Below, piece after piece: positions 43,615 to 52,546 of a stretch of DNA of 64,000 nucleotides. The stretch is taken from NCBI RefSeq assembly GCF_021290985.1, contig NZ_JAJOYU010000008.1, positions 62,001 through 126,000 on the forward strand, in the 5' to 3' direction. Source of the DNA: Rheinheimera soli. GTDB taxonomy: Bacteria; Pseudomonadota; Gammaproteobacteria; Enterobacterales; Alteromonadaceae. The position numbers were made by a program, and so were the translations under genes. How positions within the stretch are numbered: the first letter of the stretch is position 1; every line of letters begins with the position of its first letter. Under the pieces are notes generated by a model. That model searched no databases, had not been told where the DNA came from, and worked only from the letters and a program-made list of their open reading frames with translations.

Positions 43615-45150
43615 ATGAAAGTACGCGCACAAATAGGCATGGTATTAAATCTCGACAAGTGCATAGGCTGCCATACCTGCTCCATTACCTGTAAAAACGT
43701 CTGGACCTCGCGGGAAGGCGTAGAATACGCCTGGTTTAACAACGTCGAAACCAAACCTGGTATTGGTTTTCCAAAAGAATGGGAAAACCAGCAAAAATGG
43801 AATGGCGGCTGGGTGAAAAATGCCAAAGGCGAACTGGAGTTAAAAATTGGCGGTAAACGCCGGGTGTTGGCGAATATTTTCGCCAACCCGGACTTACCGG
43901 AAATTGACGACTACTACGAACCTTTTGATTTTGACTACCAGCATTTACATAACGCACCGGACAGTAAACACCAGCCTGTGGCAAGACCACGCTCGCTGAT
44001 CACCGGTAAGCGCATGGAAAAAATTGAATGGGGCCCGAACTGGGAAGAAATTCTTGGTACAGAGTTTGCGAAACGCAAAAAAGATCAGAACTTTAACGAA
44101 GTAGTGCAAAAAGACATCTACGGTCAGTTTGAAAAGACCTTTATGATGTATTTACCACGTCTTTGCGAACACTGCCTGAATCCGGCTTGTGTGGCTGCTT
44201 GCCCAAGTGGCGCCATTTATAAACGCGAAGAAGATGGAATAGTACTGATTGATCAGGACAAATGCCGCGGCTGGCGTATGTGTGTTTCGGCTTGTCCGTA
44301 CAAAAAAATCTACTACAACTGGAAAACCGGTAAGTCAGAAAAATGTACTTTCTGCTTCCCGCGCATTGAAGCAGGTCAGCCAACAGTCTGTTCAGAAACC
44401 TGTGTAGGCCGGATCCGTTATCTGGGCGTTCTGCTCTACGATGCAGACAGAATTGCAGAAGCGGCCGGTGTCGCGAATGAACAGGATTTATACCAGGCAC
44501 AACTGGATATTTTCCTGGATCCGAATGACCCTAAAGTGATCGAGGCGGCCCGCGCTGAAGGTATCCCTGATAACTGGATCAATGCAGCTCAACAAAGCCC
44601 CGTCTATATGATGGCGATGGAATGGAAAGTGGCACTGCCACTGCACCCTGAATATCGTACTCTGCCGATGGTTTGGTATGTGCCGCCACTGTCACCTATT
44701 CAAAGCGCTGTGCAGGCTGGTCATGTCGGTATGAATGGCGAGATCCCGGATCTGAAATCATTGCGTATTCCACTGCGCTATCTGGCCAATATGCTGACCG
44801 CAGGAGATGAAAAACCTGTAGTTCGGGCTTTAGAACGCATGATCGCCATGCGAGCCTTCAAACGCTCACAACAAGTGGACGGTGTTGAAGATCTGGAGGT
44901 TTTAAAATCTGTTGGACTGACTGCGCTGCAAGTCGAGCAAATGTACCGTTATATGGCACTTGCTAACTATGAAGATCGCTTTGTGATCCCAACCAGCCAC
45001 CGTGCTTATGCTGAAAACGCTTATGACCTGAAGAGCAGCTGTGGTTTCAGCTTTGGTAACGGTTGTGGTGATGGCAATAACGGCGTCAGTCTTTTTGGCA
45101 CTAAAGCTAAAGGCGTTCGTCAGGTAATTCCAGTTGAGCTGAAGGACTAA
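43615..45150 (+). CDS. narH: Nitrate reductase, iron-sulfur beta subunit
   Basis: 511 aa. Four cysteine clusters: CIGCHTCSITC, CEHCLNPACVAAC, CRGWRMCVSAC (Trp in place of one Cys, marking the [3Fe-4S] centre) and CTFCFPR...VCSETC. It carries electrons from NarI to NarG. The start MKVRAQIGMVLNLDK at 43615 matches family N termini; a second ATG directly before it (43612) is less well spaced from GGAG. 10 bp after narG. Confidence 0.97.
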   Translation: MKVRAQIGMVLNLDKCIGCHTCSITCKNVWTSREGVEYAWFNNVETKPGIGFPKEWENQQKWNGGWVKNAKGELELKIGGKRRVLANIFANPDLPEIDDYYEPFDFDYQHLHNAPDSKHQPVARPRSLITGKRMEKIEWGPNWEEILGTEFAKRKKDQNFNEVVQKDIYGQFEKTFMMYLPRLCEHCLNPACVAACPSGAIYKREEDGIVLIDQDKCRGWRMCVSACPYKKIYYNWKTGKSEKCTFCFPRIEAGQPTVCSETCVGRIRYLGVLLYDADRIAEAAGVANEQDLYQAQLDIFLDPNDPKVIEAARAEGIPDNWINAAQQSPVYMMAMEWKVALPLHPEYRTLPMVWYVPPLSPIQSAVQAGHVGMNGEIPDLKSLRIPLRYLANMLTAGDEKPVVRALERMIAMRAFKRSQQVDGVEDLEVLKSVGLTALQVEQMYRYMALANYEDRFVIPTSHRAYAENAYDLKSSCGFSFGNGCGDGNNGVSLFGTKAKGVRQVIPVELKD

Positions 45151-45153
45151 CAG

Positions 45154-45945
45154 ATGAAAATTTTACAAGTGTTATCGCTGTTACTCGATTACCCAACTGA
45201 ACTACTGAGCGACAGTCGGGACGAGCTGATAAATCTGACACAAGACTCCTCCTTGTCAGCTAAGGCAAAAGAAGCAGTACTGGCCTTTATCAACACCAGA
45301 CTGGATGGCGACTTAATGGACTGGCAGGTAGATTATGACGGCCTGTTTGAACGGGGTCGTTCACTCTCTTTGTTGTTGTTTGAACATTTACACGGTGAGT
45401 CGCGTGACCGCGGTCAAGCCATGGTCAATCTGCAAAATCAGTATAAAGAAGCAGGACTTGAAATTGGCCTGAAAGAATTACCTGATTATGTGCCGCTTTA
45501 TCTGGAGTTTTTATCAACGCAGGGAGATGACAACGCTCGCTTCGGCTTGCAGGAGGTAGCGCCTATTCTGGCGCTACTAACAGCACGGTTGCAGAAACGC
45601 CATAGTGACTATTCGTCTTTATTTCTGGCGATGTTGGAACTGTCAGACACCGATATCGATCTGTCAGATATCGTACGTCAAATCGCTTCAGAAGAACGCG
45701 ACGACACCCCCAAAGCACTTGATAAGGTGTGGGAAGAGGAGATGGTCACTTTTCTTGGCAATGATCAGCAAAGTGCCTGTAGTAGCAGTACCAGTCGACC
45801 AACAGAACAACAACGTAAAGATCAGTTTATTCCGCTGAATACCGAGCTACTGAACGGCCAGGAATTCAGCACGGATACACTGGCCGCCGAGCTTTTTGCC
45901 CATGCAGTGACTAAAGCACCGGCAACAGCGACCAAAGGAGCTTGA
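45154..45945 (+). CDS. narJ: Nitrate reductase assembly chaperone (delta subunit)
   Basis: 263 aa, TorD/NarJ-type helical chaperone: LSLLLDYPTELL at the start, FERGRSLSLLLFEHLHGESRDRGQAM (about 65-90), ELPDYVPLYLEFL (about 108-120). It is needed for Mo-cofactor insertion into NarG and is not part of the final enzyme. The C-terminal third is low in conservation and Ser/Thr/Gln-rich. 3 bp after narH and 1 bp before narI. Confidence 0.95.
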   Translation: MKILQVLSLLLDYPTELLSDSRDELINLTQDSSLSAKAKEAVLAFINTRLDGDLMDWQVDYDGLFERGRSLSLLLFEHLHGESRDRGQAMVNLQNQYKEAGLEIGLKELPDYVPLYLEFLSTQGDDNARFGLQEVAPILALLTARLQKRHSDYSSLFLAMLELSDTDIDLSDIVRQIASEERDDTPKALDKVWEEEMVTFLGNDQQSACSSSTSRPTEQQRKDQFIPLNTELLNGQEFSTDTLAAELFAHAVTKAPATATKGA

Positions 45946-45946
45946 T

Positions 45947-46651
45947 ATGACCGCCTTTACCCCTTCAATTTTTGACAGTTTTGCCTTTGGTATATACCCC
46001 TATATCGCCATGGCCATCATGTTTATCGGTAGTTGGATCCGATATGACAGAGAGCAATACACCTGGAAAACCAGCTCCAGCCAGATTATGGAAAAGAAAC
46101 AATTACGAAAAGGCAGTATTGCTTTTCATATTGGCGTAATTGCAATTTTCTTTGGTCACTTTGCGGGTTTACTGATGCCAAAATCTGTCTGGCATTTGCT
46201 CGGTATTACCACTGAAATGAAACAGCTGATCGCTATGGGTGTTGGTGGATTCTTTGGGCTCATTTGCTTTTACGGCCTGACGATTTTAATTATCCGCCGC
46301 CTGACCAATCCAAGAGTGCGGGCAGGTTCCAGTACTATGGATATAGCCATCTTGCTGGTGTTGTATGCACAATTGATTTTAGGGCTACTATCGATCTTTG
46401 TTTCAATGGGACACTTAGATGGCGCTGAAATGCTGAAGCTAATGGCCTGGGCACAAAATACCATGACCTTCCAGAGCGCGGCGGCAGTTGAAGCCATATC
46501 TGGAGTTCACTGGATTTTTAAAGCTCATGTGTTTTTAGGTATGACTATTTTTGTACTGTTTCCGTTTAGCCGCTTAGTGCATATGTTAAGCGTACCAGTG
46601 CAATATGTTCGTCGTCAGCATCAGATAGTACGCCAACGTTTCGTGCGTTAA
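45947..46651 (+). CDS. narI: Nitrate reductase, cytochrome b gamma subunit
   Basis: 234 aa with five membrane helices. Haem-ligand histidines: HIGVIAIFFGHFAGLL (two) and HWIFKAHVFLGMTIFVLFPFSRLVHMLSVP (pair). It oxidises quinol at the periplasmic side and passes electrons to NarH. A strong stem-loop 11 bases after the stop ends the nar operon. Confidence 0.96.
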   Translation: MTAFTPSIFDSFAFGIYPYIAMAIMFIGSWIRYDREQYTWKTSSSQIMEKKQLRKGSIAFHIGVIAIFFGHFAGLLMPKSVWHLLGITTEMKQLIAMGVGGFFGLICFYGLTILIIRRLTNPRVRAGSSTMDIAILLVLYAQLILGLLSIFVSMGHLDGAEMLKLMAWAQNTMTFQSAAAVEAISGVHWIFKAHVFLGMTIFVLFPFSRLVHMLSVPVQYVRRQHQIVRQRFVR

Positions 46652-46661
46652 ACCTGAAAGT

Positions 46662-46700
46662 AAGCACGGATGATTGCATCAGACAGCATCCGTGCTTTAT
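46662..46700 (+). terminator. Terminator after narI
   Basis: AAGCACGGATG (46662-46672) pairs over 11 bases with CATCCGTGCTT (46687-46697), then TTATT. Readthrough to the isomerase gene is possible. Confidence 0.75.
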
Positions 46701-46780
46701 TCGAATTACCGCTGATGTTGTCTGTCAACCATTGACTGTAACGACAAAACCAACATCAGAAGAGCTGTGAAGAGGTCTAC

Positions 46781-47557
46781 ATGATCATTGTCAATGAAGT
46801 TAAAATTCCTGAACACGCTATTATGGCGGAAATGCAATATCATCCAGCACCAGAGAAAAGAACGGCAATGCTCAAGGCAGCTGAAAGTCTCATTATTTCG
46901 GAGCTGCTTAAACAAAGAGCTGTGGAACTGGGCTTAGCTGAAGTGGACCAACTAGAAGATACTTCACCGCAGGCACAAGATGCAGTCTTAGACATGCTGA
47001 TCAAAAAAGAAGTACTGATCCCAAAAGCAAGTGAAGCCGAGTGTTTACAGTATTATCAGCAAAACCCTGGTCGTTTTGTCACCTCTCCCCTATTAGAAGT
47101 ACGTCATATTTTGCTGCCAGCGGCACCAGACAATGACGGTGAGAGAATCAAAGCCAAGCAGCTTGCAGAAGGCATCATCACTGAACTGCAAAAAGCGGCT
47201 GATTTTGCAGCATTAGCAACCCATTATTCAGTCTGCAGTACAAAAGATAGCGGCGGATTGTTAGGCCAAATCACCAAAGGTCAGACCGTGCCTGAATTCG
47301 AACGACAAATATTCAAAGCACAACCCGGATTAATGCCTTACCCGGTGGAAAGCCGTTTTGGCTTACACGTCGTCGATGTGCTACGTAAGGTTGAAGGAGA
47401 CCTCCTGCCGTACGAAGCAGTCGAAGTAAAAATTAACGACTACCTCAACGAGAAAGTCCGCCGTAAAGCCATTGCACAATATATTGAGACTTTAATCAGC
47501 GCTGCCGCAATTGAGGGGTATGATTTTAAAGTAAGTAGCTCCCCTTTGATGCAATAA
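46781..47557 (+). CDS. Parvulin-type peptidyl-prolyl isomerase (NifM-like, nar-associated)
   Basis: 258 aa. N-terminal helical SurA/NifM-like region (about 1-95), then a rotamase domain (about 105-205): LEVRHILLPA, AEGIITELQKAADFAALATHYSVCSTKDSGGLLGQITKGQTVPEFERQIF, VESRFGLHVVDVL. No signal peptide, so it acts in the cytoplasm. A PpiC-type gene directly after narGHJI is a known arrangement in pseudomonads and suggests a folding role for nitrate reductase. A terminator lies between it and narI, so it may have partial independence. Confidence 0.88.
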   Translation: MIIVNEVKIPEHAIMAEMQYHPAPEKRTAMLKAAESLIISELLKQRAVELGLAEVDQLEDTSPQAQDAVLDMLIKKEVLIPKASEAECLQYYQQNPGRFVTSPLLEVRHILLPAAPDNDGERIKAKQLAEGIITELQKAADFAALATHYSVCSTKDSGGLLGQITKGQTVPEFERQIFKAQPGLMPYPVESRFGLHVVDVLRKVEGDLLPYEAVEVKINDYLNEKVRRKAIAQYIETLISAAAIEGYDFKVSSSPLMQ

Positions 47558-47576
47558 CAGATCCGAAGCTCTTACT

Positions 47577-47610
47577 CACAGGCCTGTATTCAGGCCTGTG
47601 TCCATTTTTT
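47577..47610 (+). terminator. Rho-independent terminator after the isomerase gene
   Basis: CACAGGCCTG (47577-47586), loop TATT, CAGGCCTGTG (47591-47600), then TCCATTTTTT. Confidence 0.85.
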
Positions 47611-47709
47611 GCTTCGATACCTCCTTTTGGCCTTCATATATACCCCAAGTTCCTGTCACTTCAATCTCACAGAAGCTGTCCGCCGAAGTGTCTGACCAGA
47701 CTGCCACCC

Positions 47710-47725
47710 TACCCACAAGTAGGTA
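47710..47725 (+). promoter_or_regulatory. NarL/NarP 7-2-7 site upstream of the porin gene
   Basis: TACCCAC-AA-GTAGGTA (seventh base differs from consensus), 85 bp before the ATG. Further single heptamers TACCTCC (47619-47625) and TACCCCA (47640-47646) lie upstream. Confidence 0.78.
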
Positions 47726-47802
47726 ACCATCTAATTTAATTAATATTTAAATCAAAACACCTTACAATTATGCGGCGTTATACAGTCATATTGAAGGGTT
47801 CT

Positions 47803-49020
47803 ATGAACACAACTTCTTTTGTATCTTCAGTTAAAATTAACACCATAGTCTGTGCTCTGTCCGGTTTAGCACTGATGCCGGCACAAGCCACAACAACCAC
47901 TCTGGCCGATGCCTTAAAAGAAGGCTCTATCAACGCTCAGTTTCGTTACCGTCTGGAAAATGTAGATCAGGACAATGCACTTAAAACTGCAACAGCTTCG
48001 ACATTACGTAGCCGGCTTACTTTACAATCAGGTAGCTGGTTCCATACAAAAGCGCTGATTGAGTTAGATAACGTCAGCAGTATAGGTGGTGAGCGTTACA
48101 ATAGTGGAGTGAACGCAAATAGCCATTACTCCGCAATCACAGATCCAACCGGAACAGATATCAATCAGGCCGCATTGTTATTCACCCCTTATAAAAACAG
48201 TCAGTTTACCCTAGGCCGACAACGTATTAACTTACAAAACCAACGCTTCATAGGCAGCGTAGGCTGGCGTCAAAACGAACAGACGTTTGACGGTGTGCGG
48301 TTGACGCAACAGCTTGGTAACCAATGGCAGATTGACTTATCTAGTCTGCACAACACAAACAGAATCTTTGGCACAAAAGGAGCTGATGCAGATCTACACG
48401 GCCGATTTTCTTTAGGGCAACTGAAATGGCAACCAATGCCTCAGCATACTTTCACCGCATTTCACTATGATCTGGATTTTGATATTCTGAATAGCCGCGA
48501 CAGCCTGACACAAGGTTTGGATTACGCTGGTTATTTGGCGGCATTGCCGGATTTTAAATGGCTGTTTGTTTTTGCTGAACAGGAAGACAAACATCAGGCT
48601 CCATTGCAATTCCAGCATCATTATCATCGCGTAGATCTGAGTTACACCTTCAAAGATATTATAGTGAAGCTGGTACAGGAAAGACTTGGAGGCGATGGTC
48701 AAACTGCCTTCCAAACCCCTTTTGCTACACTGCACGCATTTCAGGGCTTCACTGATGTGTTTCTGGTAACCCCAACAGTGGGTATCAGAGATCATTATCT
48801 TGAAATCAGTCTGCCATTAAGCTCTGTATATCTTAGTGCAAGCTGGCACAGCTACCATAGTGATGCAGGCAGCAGTAAATTAGGCACTGAAATAAATAGC
48901 AGTGTTACTTATGATCTCCTGAAACAACTCAACCTGATGTTCAAACTCAGCCATTATCAAGCGGACAGTTACGGTGTTGATACGAATAAATTGTGGCTGA
49001 TGGCAACCTACTCTATTTAA
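47803..49020 (+). CDS. Outer-membrane porin, alginate-export-like family
   Basis: 405 aa with a signal peptide (MNTTSFVSSVKINTIVCALSGLALMPAQA) and barrel strands throughout: INAQFRYRLENVDQ, TLRSRLTLQSGSW, QAALLFTPYKNSQFTLGRQRINLQNQRFIGSVGWRQNEQTFDGVRL. That last stretch (GRQ...GxxGWRQNxQTFDG) is the mark of the alginate-export/AlgE-like porin family. It ends in a hydrophobic aromatic strand (LWLMATYSI). The start is ATG 47803, after GAAGGG. With a NarL box upstream and nar genes next door, an anion (nitrate or nitrite) channel is more likely than alginate; this is inference. A strong terminator follows. Confidence 0.82.
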   Translation: MNTTSFVSSVKINTIVCALSGLALMPAQATTTTLADALKEGSINAQFRYRLENVDQDNALKTATASTLRSRLTLQSGSWFHTKALIELDNVSSIGGERYNSGVNANSHYSAITDPTGTDINQAALLFTPYKNSQFTLGRQRINLQNQRFIGSVGWRQNEQTFDGVRLTQQLGNQWQIDLSSLHNTNRIFGTKGADADLHGRFSLGQLKWQPMPQHTFTAFHYDLDFDILNSRDSLTQGLDYAGYLAALPDFKWLFVFAEQEDKHQAPLQFQHHYHRVDLSYTFKDIIVKLVQERLGGDGQTAFQTPFATLHAFQGFTDVFLVTPTVGIRDHYLEISLPLSSVYLSASWHSYHSDAGSSKLGTEINSSVTYDLLKQLNLMFKLSHYQADSYGVDTNKLWLMATYSI

Positions 49021-49060
49021 GGCTCTTCTCAACCCGACTCCCCACGTCGGTTTGTTGCTA

Positions 49061-49093
49061 CGCCATTCAATAGGTTCTGAATGGCGTTTTTTT
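49061..49093 (+). terminator. Rho-independent terminator after the porin gene
   Basis: CGCCATTCA (49061-49069) pairs with TGAATGGCG (49078-49086), followed by TTTTTTT. Confidence 0.9.
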
Positions 49094-49254
49094 CCTCTTA
49101 AATCCGCAAATCTGTACAGGCCCCAGACAAATTCGAAGTAGCTCCAATGGCTAGCATCGCTGACACCACTGTGCATAACTGTATTGTCACACCCCGAGTT
49201 TAATCACCATAACAGAGACATCTTTACAGTTAAAAGTCTCAGCTTACGGACTAT

Positions 49255-49270
49255 TACCACCATAGGGGTA
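49255..49270 (+). promoter_or_regulatory. NarL/NarP 7-2-7 site upstream of nrdG
   Basis: TACCACC-AT-AGGGGTA lies 72 bp upstream of the FNR box centre. Part of the 396-bp gap between the porin and nrdG genes, which holds no gene. Confidence 0.78.
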
Positions 49271-49327
49271 ACAACCCTAAACAAAATGCGGCGTGCAGAG
49301 ATAAGGAAATTCTGATGAATGAATTTA

Positions 49328-49341
49328 TTGATCTAGATCAA
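49328..49341 (+). promoter_or_regulatory. FNR box upstream of nrdG
   Basis: TTGAT-CTAG-ATCAA, perfect and fully palindromic FNR consensus, about 82 bp before ATG 49417. Confidence 0.87.
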
Positions 49342-49416
49342 TCTTTATTCCCCACCGAGGTCTAACCTACACAACATGTAGTGCTAAAAATGAAAATAAA
49401 CACAAGATAAAGCGTT

Positions 49417-50031
49417 ATGAACAATCTCAACTATTATGCGGAACAAGTAGTGTGGCAAGAGGTGCCAGAACATACCAGTCTGGCATTTACCATTTGCGGA
49501 TGCCCCATTGGCTGCAAAGGTTGCCACAGTGCCGAAAGTTGGCCTGAGAATTCCGGATATCCCTTATCAGCAGAGATGCTGCATGACAAGCTACTGAAGT
49601 ACAGTGGGCTCATCAGCTGCGTGTTATTTTTAGGCGGAGAATGGCATCCGGCATTGCTCAAAGAATTACTTTTACTTTGTAAAAAGCACCGACTTCACAC
49701 CTGTTTATACACAGGGCTGGAACTGCGGGAAATACCAATAAACTTAATCGACTCTCTCGATTTTGTTAAAACAGGTCCCTGGAAAAAAGAATTTGGTCCA
49801 CTGGGTTCTCCCTCAGGCAATCAGCGTTTTTATGACTTAAAAAACAGACGAGATCTGACCTGGAAATTTCAGTCGCCACAACATCATGATACTCAATTTC
49901 ATGACATGAGCTCACGCAGGGATATACCTGAAAAAGTTGCCCCATCTCATGGCACCGCTGTCGGAGCTGAAAACATCTCTTTTGTATACATCGACACATC
50001 AGAAGTAACAACAAAGCCACCTATCAATTAA
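49417..50031 (+). CDS. nrdG: Anaerobic ribonucleotide reductase activating protein
   Basis: A 204-aa radical SAM activase that makes the glycyl radical on NrdD. The cluster motif is C29-x3-C33-x2-C36 (CPIGCKGCHS) within TICGCPIGCKGCHSAESW. FLGGEWHP takes the position of the usual GGxP region. It has a tail of about 50 residues after the NrdG core (HHDTQFHDMSSRR onward) that I do not recognise. It sits upstream of nrdD, the reverse of the E. coli order, with a 16-bp gap and a common promoter with FNR and NarL boxes. Confidence 0.9.
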   Translation: MNNLNYYAEQVVWQEVPEHTSLAFTICGCPIGCKGCHSAESWPENSGYPLSAEMLHDKLLKYSGLISCVLFLGGEWHPALLKELLLLCKKHRLHTCLYTGLELREIPINLIDSLDFVKTGPWKKEFGPLGSPSGNQRFYDLKNRRDLTWKFQSPQHHDTQFHDMSSRRDIPEKVAPSHGTAVGAENISFVYIDTSEVTTKPPIN

Positions 50032-50047
50032 AATAAGGGATTTTGCT

Positions 50048-51889
50048 ATGCAAAGATTAATGAAGCATCAGGTCGAACATAAACTTAACTTTATAGAGCA
50101 GTACCTTCATGCACAAAACGCTGCGGACGGTTCGAAGATGGATGCGAATGCCAACGTAACGCAAAAAAATATCGCCACACTGGAAGCGGAAATAATGAAA
50201 GATTATTTTATTCAAGTGAATCGAGCTCAGGTCAGTAAAAAAATATCTGAGCTTTTTGGTCAGGATTTAGCTTCAGAGTATGTGAGGCAAATTGAAGCTC
50301 ATGAAATATACGTACATGATGAAACAAGCCTGAAGCCTTACTGTGTGTCTGTCACTATGTATCCGTTCCTTCGTGATGGATTAACCAAGCTGGGCGGCGA
50401 ATCAAAAGCACCTCAACATCTCGAATCATTCTGCGGCTGCTTTGTTAACTTTGTTTTCGCTGTCAGTAGTCAATTCGCTGGTGCTGTCGCTACGGTTGAG
50501 TTCCTTACGTACTTTGATTATTTTGCCCGTAAGGACTACGGTGACAATTATCTCCATACACACCGCAAACAGGTTGAAAACCACCTTCAGCACGTGGTTT
50601 ATGCATTAAATCAGCCTGCTGCTGCACGCGGTTATCAAAGCGTGTTCTGGAATATTTCTGTGTATGACTACTATTATTTTGACAGCATGTTTGGCAACTT
50701 TGTATTTCCGGACTTTGTAAAACCTGAATGGAGTTCAGTATCTGCTTTACAGGACTTCTTCCTGAACTGGTTTAATGCCGAACGAGAAAAAACAATCCTT
50801 ACTTTCCCGGTTGTTACCGTTGCAATGCTCACTGAAAAGAGCGAAGGAAAAAGCCACTGCAAGGATCAGCATTTTGCTGAGAAAATGGCTCATCAACTTG
50901 CAGCGGGCAGCGCCTTTTTTGTTTATTTATCAGATAGTGCGGATTCGCTAGCCTCCTGCTGCCGCTTGAGAAGCGAGATCAGTGACAACACTTTTTCATA
51001 CTCCCTTGGCGCAGGTGGTGTGGCAACAGGCTCCATCAACGTCATTACAATCAATATGAACAGGTTGGTACAGGACAACAGAGATTTAGCCGAAGAAGTG
51101 ACTAAAATTCATAAGTATCAGGTCGCTTACCGCAAACTGATGGAGGAATACCAGGCTGCAGGTTTGATGACAGTATATGACGCAGGTTTTATCAGCCTGG
51201 ATAAACAATTTCTGACCATAGGTATTAATGGCATGGTCGAAGCCGCTGAGTCTCAAGGCTTTGAAGCGAGTAATAATCCTGCTTACATTGACTTTGTCCA
51301 GCAAAAATTAAAAGTCATATTTGACGCGAATAAAGAAGCCAAAGCTCTTTATGGTTACTTGTTTAATACCGAATTTGTACCAGCGGAAAACCTTGGAATT
51401 AAAAATGCAAAATGGGATAAAGAAGACGGTTATTTTGTCCCAAGAGACTGTTACAACTCTTATTTTTATGTCGTTGAAGACAACAGCAGTAACGCGATAG
51501 ATAAATTCCAGTTACATGGCAGAGCTTTACTGGATTATCTGGATGGCGGTTCTGCTTTGCATTTAAATCTGGATGAAAAATTAACAACCCAGGGATATAT
51601 GCAGTTATTAAACATAGCCGCTCATACTGGCTGTAATTACTTCTGTATAAACGTAAAAATTACTATCTGTAACCAGTGTGAAAAAATCGACAAGAGAACC
51701 TTAAACTCATGTCCACATTGTGGCAGCCACGATATAGATTATGGCACCAGAGTCATTGGCTACTTAAAACGAGTATCGTCTTTTAGCAAAGGCAGACGAA
51801 CTGAGCATTCACTTCGTCACTACCACCGAAAACCGGCGGTGGCAATAAAAGCGGCCTCCCCCGCGATACAAGAAATGGCAGAAGCTTGA
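50048..51889 (+). CDS. nrdD: Anaerobic ribonucleoside-triphosphate reductase, class III
   Basis: 613 aa, shorter than E. coli NrdD (712) because the N-terminal ATP-cone domain is missing, so the usual overall activity regulation by dATP should be absent. Visible: HDETSLKPYCVSVTMYPFL, FCGCFVNFVFAVSSQFAGA, the C-terminal zinc site CNQCEK...CPHCGSH, and the glycyl-radical segment RVIGYLKRVSSF near residue 580. It supplies dNTPs without oxygen. A terminator follows. Confidence 0.93.
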   Translation: MQRLMKHQVEHKLNFIEQYLHAQNAADGSKMDANANVTQKNIATLEAEIMKDYFIQVNRAQVSKKISELFGQDLASEYVRQIEAHEIYVHDETSLKPYCVSVTMYPFLRDGLTKLGGESKAPQHLESFCGCFVNFVFAVSSQFAGAVATVEFLTYFDYFARKDYGDNYLHTHRKQVENHLQHVVYALNQPAAARGYQSVFWNISVYDYYYFDSMFGNFVFPDFVKPEWSSVSALQDFFLNWFNAEREKTILTFPVVTVAMLTEKSEGKSHCKDQHFAEKMAHQLAAGSAFFVYLSDSADSLASCCRLRSEISDNTFSYSLGAGGVATGSINVITINMNRLVQDNRDLAEEVTKIHKYQVAYRKLMEEYQAAGLMTVYDAGFISLDKQFLTIGINGMVEAAESQGFEASNNPAYIDFVQQKLKVIFDANKEAKALYGYLFNTEFVPAENLGIKNAKWDKEDGYFVPRDCYNSYFYVVEDNSSNAIDKFQLHGRALLDYLDGGSALHLNLDEKLTTQGYMQLLNIAAHTGCNYFCINVKITICNQCEKIDKRTLNSCPHCGSHDIDYGTRVIGYLKRVSSFSKGRRTEHSLRHYHRKPAVAIKAASPAIQEMAEA

Positions 51890-51919
51890 TCTTTTCAGCT
51901 CAAGGCTAAGCAGGACGGT

Positions 51920-51946
51920 AAAACGACAGGATAACACTGTCGTTTT
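51920..51946 (+). terminator. Terminator after nrdD
   Basis: AAAACGACAG (51920-51929) pairs with CTGTCGTTTT (51937-51946) around a 7-base loop. Confidence 0.85.
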
Positions 51947-52084
51947 GTTAGCGCCTTAAAAAAACTACCTACAAAGAGGCATCCTGAATGCCCATTTTTT
52001 GCAGCAACCAATGCCGTTGGTGTTGATAAACTTGAGTATGTCGATTATCAGTCAGAAAACTACAGAACTCCCCGGGGTACTTTA

Positions 52085-52489
52085 ATGAATATACAGAGTT
52101 ATCAGGATTTAATCACAGCTGCAAAGCAACAGCATGAACCACAGCGATTGCTCTTGGTATTTGCAAAAGCCGAGCTCCCCAATGGTTATACCGAAAGCCA
52201 ACACAATAATTTTCTGCGTGGTGAAGGCGGCACTTTGAACCCTGTACTTTGCGTTGATAAATTGCCAGACGAAATTGCTGAATTTGAAATACTGAGAGCT
52301 GAATCCGAAAAAACAGGCTTCGACTGGGATATTGCTTTTGTGTCCTCGTTGGCCGGCCGCGGTGGTTTTCCGCCAAACAGTGATGAAGCCGAGCAACCAC
52401 TTAAAATGATGTTAGCCAAAATTCAGTCTGGCATGATCGCAGACTTTCTGACATTTAACCGCTCAGGCGAACTCGTAGCTTTATTATGA
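52085..52489 (+). CDS. Conserved hypothetical protein
   Basis: A 134-aa soluble protein. Features: QRLLLVFAKAELPNGYTESQHNNFLRGEGGTLNPVLCVDKLPDEI in the first half, then FDWDIAFVSSLAGRGGFPPNSDEAEQPLKMMLAKIQSG. Proteins of this look are widespread in proteobacteria, and I believe databases sometimes label them ribonucleotide reductase subunit alpha, but nothing in the chain resembles a reductase. It follows nrdD on the same strand with a terminator between. Function unknown. Confidence 0.65.
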   Translation: MNIQSYQDLITAAKQQHEPQRLLLVFAKAELPNGYTESQHNNFLRGEGGTLNPVLCVDKLPDEIAEFEILRAESEKTGFDWDIAFVSSLAGRGGFPPNSDEAEQPLKMMLAKIQSGMIADFLTFNRSGELVALL

Positions 52490-52546
52490 AATTGCACGAG
52501 CTGATTTTAATCCTAATGGATAAAAACTTAATGGTTGGTGGCCAAG

